Notes: generated by a model not told the origin, from the letters alone. Positions 1 through 10,449 are shown, counted from the stretch's first letter. The stretch is DNA of 64,000 nucleotides from Paludibacteraceae bacterium (GCA_017551025.1 JAFZNG010000005.1:1-64000); one strand, 5' to 3'. Numbers and translations: made by a program.

Positions 1-1
1 G

Positions 2-220
2 GTAGAGCGCTCGACCGAGCCCACCCAGAACGAGCTCGCAGCTCGTACCCGCTTCACCGCTGTACAGGCGGCAGTCAACACCCGTATGAAGAACCTCTCG
101 ACGATCGCAACTGATCGCGAAGCCTTCGAGGCCCAGAAGGATCTTGCCGGTGGTAAGAAAACCCTCAAGTCCTACTTGTGGAAGGTATGCGGCGACACCT
201 ACGACGCCCAGAACGGCTAA
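2..220 (+). CDS. 3' end of an unidentified protein (partial)
   Basis: The reading frame is open from the first bases and ends at TAA 218-220, giving the last 72 codons of a protein that begins outside the window. The visible part is rich in Thr, Ala and Lys, with a PTQNELAART segment near its start, a basic middle and the ending YDAQNG. The spacing of the Pro-Thr-Gln and Arg-Phe residues resembles small hypothetical proteins that are common in Bacteroidales, but I cannot assign a family. Codon use matches the following core genes, so it is a real gene. Its last codons lie inside a 7-base repeat array that supplies the stop codon. Confidence 0.7.
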   Translation, partial: VERSTEPTQNELAARTRFTAVQAAVNTRMKNLSTIATDREAFEAQKDLAGGKKTLKSYLWKVCGDTYDAQNG

Positions 221-260
221 TGGCTAAGTAACGGCTAAAGGCGAAAGGCTAGAGGCTAAT
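215..260 (+). repeat. 7-base tandem array, GGCTAAN family
   Basis: Six imperfect copies of a GGCTAAT-like heptamer (GGCTAAT, GGCTAAG, four extra bases, GGCTAAA, GGCGAAA, GGCTAGA, GGCTAAT). The first copy contains the TAA stop codon of the preceding gene. Related copies occur at 481-524 and 1205-1218 inside the next gene and at 50563-50599. Confidence 0.85.
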
Positions 261-262
261 GT

Positions 263-301
263 AAAAAAAACGCACATAAATTTGCATATGTGCGTTTTTT
301 T
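263..301 (+). terminator. Intrinsic terminator hairpin
   Basis: A perfect 13-bp stem (266-278 with 287-299) closes an 8-base loop. The stem is A-rich on its left and ends in a run of seven T, so it would terminate transcription of the preceding gene, and its symmetry makes it potentially bidirectional. The -33 box of the next promoter lies in its loop and right arm. Confidence 0.8.
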
Positions 302-312
302 GTGTAATTTTG
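281..312 (+). promoter_or_regulatory. Bacteroidota-type promoter of the CCA-adding enzyme gene
   Basis: TTTG at 281-284, 20 bases, then TAATTTTG at 305-312 match the Bacteroidota -33/-7 consensus. The start codon at 321 lies only eight bases after the -7 box, so the predicted mRNA has a leader of about four bases. The promoter overlaps the terminator at 263-301. Confidence 0.75.
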
Positions 313-320
313 CACGCTGA

Positions 321-1817
321 ATGAGGATTCACGACTCGAAAATAGACGATCCTGTTTTGCACCTTATCGGTGAGGAAGCAGATAAATTGGCACTCGACTG
401 CTACGTGATTGGCGGTTGGGTGCGCGACCTTATCCTCCACCGCCCGTGTACGGATATCGATATCGTCGTAGCCAGCCGGCAGGATGAGGCGAAAGGCGAA
501 AGGAAGGAGGCGAATGAGGTGAATGAGCCTCAGCGTTCCGGCATCGGTATTACCATCGCCGAAGCCGTCGCCCGTCGCTTGGGCAAGGGCGCCCATCTGT
601 CGGTCTTCAAGACCTACGGAACGGCGCAAGTAAAGAAAAAAGATTTGGAACTGGAATTCGTGGGCGCACGCCGCGAGAGTTACCGCCACGAAAGCCGCAA
701 TCCGATCGTAGAGGACGGTACGCTCCAAGAGGATCAGAACCGGCGGGACTTTACTATCAACGCCATGGCTATTTGCCTCAACCGTTCCCGGTACGGCGAA
801 CTGGTGGATCCCTTCGATGGAATCGGCGATTTGGAACGTTGTATCATCCGCACACCCCTCGACCCGGATATCACGTTTTCCGACGATCCGCTGCGCATGA
901 TGCGCGCCATTCGGTTCGCTACCCAACTGGGCTTCAACCTGGACGGCGAGACCTTTGATGCGATCGCTCGCAACCGAGAGCGTATTCATATCATCACGCG
1001 TGAACGTATCAACGAAGAGCTGCATAAGATCATGCTCAGCCGTCGCCCGTCCGAGGGCTGGCTGTTGCTGGATAAGACAGGCCTGCTGCCACTCATCTTC
1101 CCCGAACTGGCTGCCCTGAAAGGCGTAGAGACGGTGAATGGCCGCGGCCATAAGGACGTGTTCTACCATACACTCCAGGTGGTGGATAATGTAGCCATGC
1201 TACAGGCTAAAGGCGAAAGGTCGTCCAACTTATGGCTGCGTTGGGCGGCACTGCTGCACGATATCGGTAAGCCGCGCAGCAAGCAGTGGGATCCCGTAGC
1301 CGGTTGGACCTTCCGCAACCATAACTATATCGGCGCAAAGATGGTGCCTAAGATCTTCCGTAAGATGAAGTTGCCGCTCAACGAGAAGATGCAGTACGTC
1401 CAGAAGATGGTCGACCTGCATATGCGGCCGATTCATCTGATCGAGGACACGGTGACCGACTCGGCAGTGCGTCGTCTGCTATTCGAGGCGGGCGATGATA
1501 TCGAAGATCTGATGCTGCTCTGCGATGCGGATATAACGAGCCGCAACGAAGAGAAAGTGGCCCGGTTCCATCGGAATTATCAACTCGTTCGCGAGAAGAT
1601 GGTCGAGCTCGAAGAACGCGACCGTATCCGTAATTTCCAACCGCCTGTGCGTGGCGAGGAAATCATGCAACTGCTCCATCTGGAACCCTGCTCCACGGTG
1701 GGCGAACTCAAATCGGCTATCAAGGACGCTATCCTGGATGGCATTATTCCGAATGAATCCGAGGCCGCGAAGGCTTATTTGATGCAATTAGCACGCGAAA
1801 AAGGGCTGATTGCGTAA
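321..1817 (+). CDS. cca: CCA-adding tRNA nucleotidyltransferase with HD domain
   Basis: Adds or repairs the 3'-CCA of tRNAs in the cytoplasm; the window itself has one tRNA (Cys, 61493-61564) without an encoded CCA. The 498-residue protein shows the class II nucleotidyltransferase head with GGWVRD near residue 31 and the metal-binding Asp-Ile-Asp near 44, RRDFTINAM near 141, the helical RNA-binding body, and an HD phosphohydrolase motif (LLHDIGKPRS) near 310. ATG 321 follows a promoter directly. Two stretches, residues about 54-68 (Lys/Glu-rich) and 295-299 (QAKGE), are encoded by 7-base repeat arrays and look like loop insertions. Family membership is clear; CCA addition rather than poly(A) polymerase activity is inferred from the overall architecture. 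Confidence 0.93.
   Translation: MRIHDSKIDDPVLHLIGEEADKLALDCYVIGGWVRDLILHRPCTDIDIVVASRQDEAKGERKEANEVNEPQRSGIGITIAEAVARRLGKGAHLSVFKTYGTAQVKKKDLELEFVGARRESYRHESRNPIVEDGTLQEDQNRRDFTINAMAICLNRSRYGELVDPFDGIGDLERCIIRTPLDPDITFSDDPLRMMRAIRFATQLGFNLDGETFDAIARNRERIHIITRERINEELHKIMLSRRPSEGWLLLDKTGLLPLIFPELAALKGVETVNGRGHKDVFYHTLQVVDNVAMLQAKGERSSNLWLRWAALLHDIGKPRSKQWDPVAGWTFRNHNYIGAKMVPKIFRKMKLPLNEKMQYVQKMVDLHMRPIHLIEDTVTDSAVRRLLFEAGDDIEDLMLLCDADITSRNEEKVARFHRNYQLVREKMVELEERDRIRNFQPPVRGEEIMQLLHLEPCSTVGELKSAIKDAILDGIIPNESEAAKAYLMQLAREKGLIA
481..524 (+). repeat. 7-base array inside the CCA-adding enzyme gene
   Basis: About five units of the GGCGAAA/GGCTAAA family lie in frame and encode a Lys/Glu-rich segment between the nucleotidyltransferase metal site and the next conserved helix. 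They match the array just upstream of the gene at 215-260. Confidence 0.75.
1205..1218 (+). repeat. Two-copy 7-base array inside the CCA-adding enzyme gene
   Basis: GGCTAAA followed by GGCGAAA, the same family as at 215-260 and 481-524, just before the HD motif. Confidence 0.65.
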
Positions 1818-1832
1818 AAAATTCATTTTTTA

Positions 1833-1864
1833 TTTGCGTATATCATATTTTTTTTGTACCTTTG
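1833..1864 (+). promoter_or_regulatory. gyrB promoter
   Basis: TTTG 1833-1836, 20-base spacer, TACCTTTG 1857-1864. Transcription is expected to start near 1869, leaving a leader of about 80 bases before gyrB. Confidence 0.8.
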
Positions 1865-1873
1865 CGGTCGATT

Positions 1874-1912
1874 TATGTGCGCGCGCATACGGCGCGTTGT
1901 GCGCGTGCTATA
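1874..1912 (+). other. Alternating purine-pyrimidine, GC-rich gyrB leader
   Basis: Bases 1874-1890 alternate strictly between pyrimidine and purine (TATGTGCGCGCGCATAC), and the tract to 1912 continues with CG-rich alternating runs. It lies just after the predicted transcription start of gyrB. Such DNA can adopt the Z form under negative supercoiling, and the RNA could fold into short GC hairpins. Any regulatory role is inference. Confidence 0.5.
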
Positions 1913-1930
1913 GTATAAGGTAGAATATAA

Positions 1931-3960
<2,030 letters not shown>

Positions 3961-3961
<1 letters not shown>

Positions 3962-4491
3962 TGAAGATTGCAGTCTATTGTTCGGCAAAGGACGTGATTC
4001 CTGAGGAGTACTTAGCCCTCGGGGATCAACTGGGAGCCTGGATAGGTGCGCACGGCCATACCCTGGTGTATGGCGGTGCTACGGGCGGACTGATGACCCG
4101 CGTGAGCAATGCCGCCAAGACGGCCGGTGCCCACGTGATAGGTGTTATCCCGCCGCGTATCAAGGCCGCCGGACGACTGGCTGCGAACTGCGATGAGCTG
4201 ATCGAAGTGGCCAACATGGCGGAGCGTAAGCAACGCATGCGCGAACTGGCCGACTGCTTCATCTGTCTGCCCGGCAGTTACGGTACGCTGGACGAGATGA
4301 TGGACGTGCTGGCCAGCGGTACGGTAGGCGAACATCGTAAGCCGCTCTACGTACTTAACTACCAAGGCTTCTACAGCCACCTGCAGGCGCTCTCGGAACA
4401 TATGCGTTCCCTCGAGTTCCTGCCCAAAGAGGAACATTACAAACCATGCTATCTGGATAGCTTGGAAGAAATCTATAAAATGATCCAATAA
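3961..4491 (+). CDS. LOG family protein (nucleotide 5'-monophosphate nucleosidase type)
   Basis: The 176-residue protein matches the TIGR00730/LOG Rossmann family: an N-terminal beta strand IAVYCSAKD, GGATGGLM near residue 40, and the signature PGSYGTLDEMMDV near 103-115, which corresponds to the PGGxGTxxE motif with Ser for the second Gly. Members remove ribose phosphate from nucleotide monophosphates and some make cytokinins; in gut bacteria they are thought to act in nucleotide turnover. It starts at ATG 3961 overlapping the gyrB stop (TAATG). Substrate is not predictable from the sequence. Confidence 0.88.
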
Positions 4492-4504
4492 TACCATTTT
4501 TAGT

Positions 4505-5827
4505 ATGAATCTTTTCTTATCAAGACTTACCGGTCGTTTCTATTCTACCGAGAAAATGGAGCGCCGTATGATTGCTCAGGAGGAGCGTATCGCACGTTAC
4601 CGCCAGATCGAGCAGTCGCCTGAAATGAAAGAGTACCTTGAACTCAAGCAAGTCGTTGAGAGCAAGGAATTCCAGCAGAAGAAGTACAACTGGGTGAACA
4701 CGCAGTACAAGAAGACTTCTACCTACGAGACCATCAGTCAGTACAAGAAGCTCTTGCACGATAAGGAGTTGCAGCTTTACCTCGAGCTGGATGGCAGCCA
4801 GCGACTCAAGGAGTATCTGGAGTTCCGCCAGAGTCCGAACTATATCAAACTCCAGAGCAAGAAAGAGGTGCGCAACTCGCTCGAATTGAAACAGTGGGCC
4901 GAGTTCGAGAAGTCCAAAGACTTCAAGGCCTATATCCGTTACCGCAACTCGAAGACGCCCGAGCGCTTCCGCGCGCTCGTAGCCGAGGTGGCTACGCCGG
5001 AGTATAAGGAGCAGCATGCTTTCTGGTCCAACCCCAAGCGCTGGAAGACCACCGACGAGTACCAGCAGGAAGTGCGCTACAAACAACTGGCTGCCATGAC
5101 GGATATCCAGTACTTCTTCAAGGAGAACCGCAAGGAGATCGAGGAAATGGAGCGCTGGCAGGAGACCTTCAAGGATGAGTTTGAGTGGTTCCGCATCAAC
5201 GAGTCGGCTTGGAAGCCCGGCTTCGCGTACGAGAACCCGAAACTCAAGACCATCCACTCCTTTACCAACGAGCAGCAGGCCAACAACGGCGGTAAGAACG
5301 TCGGTACGATGGATGCCAAGCTCTGTTTGTTCACCAAGCAGGAGAAAGTGACCGCACCCGCATGGGACCCGAAGAAGGGATTTGTCAACAAAGACTTCGA
5401 CTATACCAGCGATATTATCCAGACGGCGGATAAGTTCCGTCAGAAGGAAGGCCTCTTCATGGTCAAGCTGCGCACCGAAGGCAATATCCATCATGCCGTA
5501 TGGCTCGGTTCGGGCAAGAAATTGCCGATGATCAGCCTCTTCCACTACAACGGAAAGCACATCACCGTTGGCAACTACAAGGAGCGCGGCTTCGACGGCA
5601 CCACCGTACGCGGTATCAAGCCTACCAAGTACTATATCTACTCGCTCCGCTGGACCGAACGCGAACTCATCTGGTATGTCAACAACGTAGAGGTATACCG
5701 TACGTCGTACAACCTGCCTAAGGAGCAGTTGTTCCTGGCTATCTCCTCGTTTATCGACGAGCAACAGCGCGCCATGGAGGGTTCGCTCAACGTAGCTTGG
5801 ATTCGCGTATTCCAGATGAAGAAATGA
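4505..5827 (+). CDS. Protein with helical repeats and a catalytically empty GH16-like domain
   Basis: The 440-residue protein has no signal peptide. Residues about 30-240 are highly charged and probably helical, with an irregular repeat built on a KEYLELKQ...SKEF pattern (EYLELKQ, EYLEFRQ, SLELKQ). Residues about 250-440 resemble the concanavalin-like fold of glycoside hydrolase family 16: the segment YSLRWTERELIWYVNNVEVYR matches the GH16 W-T-P-x-x-I-x-W-Y-V-D-G-x-E-V motif. Where active GH16 enzymes have ExDxxE this protein has LPMISLFHYNG, without acidic residues, so it should not hydrolyse sugar. A carbohydrate-binding or structural role is inference. Its 3' end overlaps kdsA by four bases (ATGA), so it belongs to the gyrB-kdsD operon. 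Confidence 0.7.
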   Translation: MNLFLSRLTGRFYSTEKMERRMIAQEERIARYRQIEQSPEMKEYLELKQVVESKEFQQKKYNWVNTQYKKTSTYETISQYKKLLHDKELQLYLELDGSQRLKEYLEFRQSPNYIKLQSKKEVRNSLELKQWAEFEKSKDFKAYIRYRNSKTPERFRALVAEVATPEYKEQHAFWSNPKRWKTTDEYQQEVRYKQLAAMTDIQYFFKENRKEIEEMERWQETFKDEFEWFRINESAWKPGFAYENPKLKTIHSFTNEQQANNGGKNVGTMDAKLCLFTKQEKVTAPAWDPKKGFVNKDFDYTSDIIQTADKFRQKEGLFMVKLRTEGNIHHAVWLGSGKKLPMISLFHYNGKHITVGNYKERGFDGTTVRGIKPTKYYIYSLRWTERELIWYVNNVEVYRTSYNLPKEQLFLAISSFIDEQQRAMEGSLNVAWIRVFQMKK

Positions 5828-6612
5828 AACCCCTCTTGCTCATAGCCGGACCGTGTGCCATCGAGCATCGCGACATCGTCATGCAGACCGCCGAGCGGCT
5901 CTGTGAGGTAAGTGCGCAACTGGGCATGACGCTCTACTTCAAGTCTTCGTTCGACAAGGCCAACCGCACCTCAGCTTCGGCCCGCGGCATCGGTATGGAC
6001 GAAGGCCTGAAGATCTTACAAGAGGTCAAGCAGCAGTTCCGGGTACCGATCCTTACCGACGTACATGAGTCCTGGCAGTGCGAACCGGTCGCCCAAGTGG
6101 CCGACGTGCTCCAGATACCGGCTTTCCTGAGCCGACAGACCGACCTGCTGCAGGCTGCTGCCCGTACCGGACGTATCGTGAATGTCAAGAAAGGCCAGTT
6201 CATGGCCCCGTGGGACATGCGCGGTGCGATCGACAAGATAGCCGCCGTGCGTGACGGACAGACCGATCGTATCTGGCTCACCGAACGCGGCTCCAGTTTC
6301 GGTTACGGCCGACTGGTGGTGGACATGACCTCGCTCGTAGAGATGCGCCGCTACGGATGTCCCGTTATCTTCGACGCCACTCATGCCGTGCAGCAACCAA
6401 GCAACGCTGCGGGCGTCACGGGCGGTAACCGCGAAATGGTGCCCTACCTGATGCGTGCTGCCCTGGCGGTAGGTGTCGACGGCCTGTTCCTGGAGGTGCA
6501 CCCGCGCCCCGAAGAGGCTATTTCCGATGCTGCCAACCAGGTACGCCTAAGCGACATAGAGCACATACTAACCCAGGCTAAACAGCTACACGAATTAGCG
6601 CAATCATTATGA
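5824..6612 (+). CDS. kdsA: 3-deoxy-8-phosphooctulonate (Kdo-8-P) synthase
   Basis: Condenses phosphoenolpyruvate with arabinose-5-phosphate to Kdo-8-phosphate, a step in lipopolysaccharide core synthesis. The TIM-barrel protein shows LIAGPCAIE at its start, SSFDKANRTS, the loop GQFMAPWDM, RGSSFGYG and FDATHAVQQP. Cys11 in GPCAIE corresponds to the metal-ligand Cys of the metal-dependent (Aquifex-type) class, so this is probably a class II enzyme. I chose ATG 5824 (262 aa), which overlaps the previous stop as ATGA and begins right at the first conserved strand; a longer frame from ATG 5797 would add nine residues and overlap the upstream gene by 31 bases. It is followed by kdsD, the gene for the preceding step. 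Confidence 0.95.
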   Translation: MKPLLLIAGPCAIEHRDIVMQTAERLCEVSAQLGMTLYFKSSFDKANRTSASARGIGMDEGLKILQEVKQQFRVPILTDVHESWQCEPVAQVADVLQIPAFLSRQTDLLQAAARTGRIVNVKKGQFMAPWDMRGAIDKIAAVRDGQTDRIWLTERGSSFGYGRLVVDMTSLVEMRRYGCPVIFDATHAVQQPSNAAGVTGGNREMVPYLMRAALAVGVDGLFLEVHPRPEEAISDAANQVRLSDIEHILTQAKQLHELAQSL

Positions 6613-7562
6613 TGCATAGCGAACGAGCCAAACAAATATTCAGCGACGAGATACACGAACTGCAACAACTCAGTCAGCAGATCGGCGAGAGCTTCGACCG
6701 CACCGTCGAGGCTATCTACGACTGCCGGGGCAAACTCGTCATCATGGGCATCGGTAAGACCGGTATTATCGGTCATAAGATAGCCTCCTCGCTGGCTTCT
6801 ACCGGTACGCCGGCTATCTTTATCAATGCCGCCGAGGCAGTACATGGCGACCTGGGTATGGTGTGCCGCGAGGATATCGTCATGCTGGTCAGCAACAGCG
6901 GTGAGACCAACGAGATACTCTCCGTCATCGACCCGCTGCGCAAGATAGGCTGCCGGCTGATAGCCATGACGGGCGATGAGCAGTCCCGACTGGCTAAGAG
7001 TTGCGATATCGTGCTCTCGATGCACGTAGATCGTGAGGCCTGCCCGCTGGGCTTGGCACCCACGACGAGCACTACAGCCACCTGCATGATGGGTGACGCA
7101 CTCGTGGTATGCCTCATGGAGAAGCGACGTTTTCGTGCGGAGAACTTCGCCGTCTATCATCCGGGCGGTGCCCTGGGCCGCAAACTGCTGGGCCGCGTCG
7201 GACAGCATATGCAGCAGTACGTACCACGCGTACAGACCACGACGCCGCTCCGCCAACTGGTGCTCGAGATGTCCAAAGGCCATATGGGTATGACCATGGT
7301 ATACGAGGGCGAGACCTGCCGGGGCATCATCACCGACGGCGATCTGCGTCGCGCCATAGAGCACAAGCCCCAACTGGACGTCCTCGTAGCCGCTGACATC
7401 ATGACGCCGAGCTACAAACGCATCCATCGTGACGCCCTCATGAGCGATGCACTCGAACTGATGGACAAGCACAACATTACGACCCTCGCCGTGACCGAGA
7501 CGGAGCAGTCCACGCCGATCATCGGCATCCTATCGATACACCATATTATCGACTTTAATTAA
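6609..7562 (+). CDS. kdsD: Arabinose-5-phosphate isomerase (SIS plus two CBS domains)
   Basis: Interconverts ribulose-5-phosphate and arabinose-5-phosphate, supplying the substrate of the KdsA encoded immediately upstream. In the 317-residue protein the SIS domain covers about residues 35-180 with GIGKTGIIGHKIASSL, SNSGETNEI and an ALGRKLL segment, followed by two CBS domains (about 205-315) with the GxxTDGDLRR hallmark. This is the KpsF/GutQ/KdsD layout. ATG 6609 overlaps the kdsA stop by four bases. KdsD is preferred over a gluconeogenic or capsule paralog because of the kdsA linkage. Confidence 0.92.
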   Translation: MMHSERAKQIFSDEIHELQQLSQQIGESFDRTVEAIYDCRGKLVIMGIGKTGIIGHKIASSLASTGTPAIFINAAEAVHGDLGMVCREDIVMLVSNSGETNEILSVIDPLRKIGCRLIAMTGDEQSRLAKSCDIVLSMHVDREACPLGLAPTTSTTATCMMGDALVVCLMEKRRFRAENFAVYHPGGALGRKLLGRVGQHMQQYVPRVQTTTPLRQLVLEMSKGHMGMTMVYEGETCRGIITDGDLRRAIEHKPQLDVLVAADIMTPSYKRIHRDALMSDALELMDKHNITTLAVTETEQSTPIIGILSIHHIIDFN

Positions 7563-7574
7563 CCCTCCTCATAT

Positions 7575-9269
7575 ATGGAACACACAATCACTGTTTATTG
7601 CAAGAATACACGCACCTACCACGAGGTGCCACGCGGAATTTCATTGATTGAACTCAAGGACCGCATCGGGGTCAAACTCAACTATCCCATCATCGCGGCC
7701 CATGTGAACTATAAGGTAGAGAGCCTCGACTTCCTGCTCTATAAACCCAAGGATGTCGAGTTTCTGGACGCCAGCAGTCCGAGCGGTATGCGTTGCTATG
7801 TGCGTACGCTCAACATGATTCTTTCCTGCGCCATCAGCGAACTCTACCCGCGTGCGGACCTGCGTATCGAGCATCCGATCTCCAAGGGCTACTACTGTAC
7901 GCTCCAGTGGCGTACCCCCAAGAACGGTGATCTGAATGCCGAGTCGGCACAACCGCAACTGACGCCCGAAATGGTAGAGACGATCAAGAATCGTATGCTG
8001 CAGATCGTGCGTGAGAACCGTATTATCCACGAGGAGGAGAAGCAGACCAAAGAGGTCATTAAGATGTTCGGCGCCCGTGCAGACGGCGAATCGACAATAT
8101 TCGAGACTCTGGGCAATCCCTACTGCCGCTATTTCCGTATGGGCGACTATATCGACTACTATACCAGCAGTACGATGCCCTCGACCGGCTATGTCAATAT
8201 CTTTGATTTGGAACCCTACCACGACGGTATGTTGCTGCGCATCCCCAACCGCAAGAACCCCGACTGCCTCGAGGATAAACTCGTACAGGATAATATGTTC
8301 CAGATCTTCTCGGAGTTCAGCGCTTGGAATAAACTGCTGCATATCAACAACGTAAGCGATTTCAATATCGCCTGCAAGAACAACCGTTCGTTCGAGATGA
8401 TCAAGTTGGCGGAGGCGCTCCACGAGAAGAAAGTGGCGCAGATTGCCGACCGCATCACCGAGAAGCAACCCAAGCTGATCTTCATCGCCGGTCCGTCGTC
8501 TTCGGGTAAGACTACGTTCTCCAAACGTCTGCAGATCCAGTTGATGGTCAACGGAATTCGCCCCGTAGTAATCTCGATGGACGACTACTTCGTCAATCGT
8601 GAGGATACGCCGCGTGACGAAAACGGTGATTGGGACTTTGAGAACGTAGAGGCCGTAGATCTGCCTTTCTTCCGCCAACAGATACACGACCTGCTGGATG
8701 GTAAGGAAGTGGAACTGCCGACCTTCTCGTTCGAAAAAGGTGCCCGTGTGTTTGAGGGCAATAAACTCAAGCTGGAGAAAGATAATGTGCTCCTCATCGA
8801 GGGATTGCATGCATTAAATCCGATTATCCTGCCCGATGTAGCACGAAATTTGACGTTCAAAATATATGTATCGGCATTGACCACCATCAATATCGACAAC
8901 CACAACTGGATTCCTACCACCGATATTCGTCTGCTGCGCCGTATCGTACGCGACTACAAGTATCGTGGTTACACCGCCCGCGAGACCATCGCTCGTTGCC
9001 CGAGTGTGCGCCGCGGTGAGGATAAGTGGATATACCCCTTCCAGGAGGAAGCCGACGTGATGTTCAACTCCGCCCTGCTCTTTGAGTTGGCCGTGCTGAA
9101 GCGTCATGCCGAACCGATACTGCAAGAGGTACCTAAGTACTGCGAGGAATATACCGAGGCGCACCGCCTGATCAAGTTCCTGCAGTATTTCGTACCGATA
9201 CCCGAGAAAGAGATTCCGCCGACGTCCCTGTTGCGTGAGTTCGTGGGTGGTAGTTCGTTCCATTATTAA
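7575..9269 (+). CDS. Nucleoside (uridine) kinase with threonyl-tRNA-synthetase-like N-terminus
   Basis: The 564-residue protein has a P-loop kinase domain with GPSSSGKTTFSKRL near residue 306, ISMDDYFVN near 333 and LIEGLHALNP near 410, typical of the uridine kinase/phosphoribulokinase family. The N-terminal 270 residues begin with a TGS-like ubiquitin fold and a segment related to the second additional domain of threonyl-tRNA synthetase. This combination is a known Bacteroidota and Firmicutes nucleoside kinase architecture. It would phosphorylate a nucleoside, probably uridine, with NTP. The gene starts 12 bases after kdsD and shares its stop/start TAATG with the next gene. Confidence 0.85.
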   Translation: MEHTITVYCKNTRTYHEVPRGISLIELKDRIGVKLNYPIIAAHVNYKVESLDFLLYKPKDVEFLDASSPSGMRCYVRTLNMILSCAISELYPRADLRIEHPISKGYYCTLQWRTPKNGDLNAESAQPQLTPEMVETIKNRMLQIVRENRIIHEEEKQTKEVIKMFGARADGESTIFETLGNPYCRYFRMGDYIDYYTSSTMPSTGYVNIFDLEPYHDGMLLRIPNRKNPDCLEDKLVQDNMFQIFSEFSAWNKLLHINNVSDFNIACKNNRSFEMIKLAEALHEKKVAQIADRITEKQPKLIFIAGPSSSGKTTFSKRLQIQLMVNGIRPVVISMDDYFVNREDTPRDENGDWDFENVEAVDLPFFRQQIHDLLDGKEVELPTFSFEKGARVFEGNKLKLEKDNVLLIEGLHALNPIILPDVARNLTFKIYVSALTTINIDNHNWIPTTDIRLLRRIVRDYKYRGYTARETIARCPSVRRGEDKWIYPFQEEADVMFNSALLFELAVLKRHAEPILQEVPKYCEEYTEAHRLIKFLQYFVPIPEKEIPPTSLLREFVGGSSFHY

Positions 9270-9856
9270 TGCGTATGAGAAAGATCTATTTATATACCTT
9301 GCTGGCATGCTGTGCCCTCGCGAGTATGCGACTCATGGCACAGGACACCTACCCGGTGCCAACCGAACCGATTACGGCACAACTGCTTACCGACAGTCTT
9401 GCCCAAGACTCGCTGATGCTGGATAGCCTGAAGAATAATATCTGGCGCGACATGCCCTTCGTGACGGTGCATCAACCGCGCTATATCCGTATCCTGGCAG
9501 AAGGTGGTTATGTAAAGACTACGCCCGGTAAGGTGCGCCGTAAGAAAATCGTCAGTGCCAACCCCGTAGGTTACCGACTGGAGATCTACCAGTCTAACGA
9601 CCAGCGTGTCGGTCAGGCCGAGGCCAACCGTATTCGCGCGACGCTGACGGGTAAGGTGACCGTACCTATCTACGTGCGTTTCTATACACCTTTCTGGCGT
9701 GTGCGTCTGGGCGACTTCCGTACCCTGGAAGAAGCCAACGACTACAAGCGCTCGTTTATCCAGCGCTTCCCGGGCATGGCTCGTCAGACCTACGTGGTGC
9801 GTGATCATATCAAGGCGGTGGTTATCCAACGCCCGAAAGAAAGAGAGGAGAGATAA
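9269..9856 (+). CDS. Exported SPOR-domain protein
   Basis: The 195 residues start with a signal peptide (basic MRMRK, a hydrophobic stretch, cleavage near Ala-Gln 25), then a short linker with repeated Asp-Ser-Leu, and a C-terminal SPOR domain (about residues 100-185: YRLEIYQSNDQ, VYIRF-like strand, WRVRLGDFRTLEEAN). SPOR domains bind denuded septal peptidoglycan, so the protein is expected in the periplasm at division sites. ATG 9269 overlaps the previous stop by one base. A nearby in-frame ATG at 9275 would shorten it by two residues. Confidence 0.85.
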   Translation: MRMRKIYLYTLLACCALASMRLMAQDTYPVPTEPITAQLLTDSLAQDSLMLDSLKNNIWRDMPFVTVHQPRYIRILAEGGYVKTTPGKVRRKKIVSANPVGYRLEIYQSNDQRVGQAEANRIRATLTGKVTVPIYVRFYTPFWRVRLGDFRTLEEANDYKRSFIQRFPGMARQTYVVRDHIKAVVIQRPKEREER

Positions 9857-9859
9857 ACC

Positions 9860-10444
9860 ATGGATCTACAGCAATTCAATCCCGACGACCGTCGTACGGC
9901 ACGTATCGCGGAGCATATTACCGCCCTGCTCAACGAGATAGGAGAAGACCCCTCGCGCGAGGGACTCGTGCGTACGCCCCACCGCGTGGGCAAGGCGATG
10001 CAGTATCTGTGCAAGGGCTACGGAGAAGATCCGGAGGCTATCTTGCGCTCCGCCTTGTTTGAGGAAGACTACCGCCAGATGGTCGTAGTCAAAGATATCG
10101 ATTTCTACAGCCTCTGTGAGCATCATATGTTGCCTTTCTTCGGTAAGGTGCATGTCGCATACATCCCCGACGGACGTATTACGGGCCTGAGCAAGATAGC
10201 CCGCGTAGTAGATGTCTTTGCGCGCCGTCTGCAGGTACAGGAACGACTGACCACCCAGATCAAGGATTGCATCCAGCAGACCTTGCACCCCCTGGGCGTC
10301 ATGGTCGTCATCGAAGCCGAACATCTATGCATGCAGATGCGGGGTGTGCAGAAACAGCACGCGATGACCGTCACGTCGGATTTCACCGGCGTGTTCAATC
10401 AGGCCAAGACCCGCGAGGAGTTCTTGCGACTCATCAAGGAATAA
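9860..10444 (+). CDS. folE: GTP cyclohydrolase I
   Basis: Converts GTP to 7,8-dihydroneopterin triphosphate, the first step of folate (and pterin/queuosine) synthesis. The 194-residue protein carries the type I signature: [11 protein letters not shown] near 33, the zinc-binding Cys-Glu-His-His near 85, [13 protein letters not shown] near 104 and the second zinc Cys in LCMQMRG near 155. Length is close to the usual 180-220. It begins three bases after the SPOR gene stop and ends six bases from the convergent porZ-like gene. No terminator is visible in that gap. Confidence 0.96.
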   Translation: MDLQQFNPDDRRTARIAEHITALLNEIGEDPSREGLVRTPHRVGKAMQYLCKGYGEDPEAILRSALFEEDYRQMVVVKDIDFYSLCEHHMLPFFGKVHVAYIPDGRITGLSKIARVVDVFARRLQVQERLTTQIKDCIQQTLHPLGVMVVIEAEHLCMQMRGVQKQHAMTVTSDFTGVFNQAKTREEFLRLIKE

Positions 10445-10449
10445 ACCTC

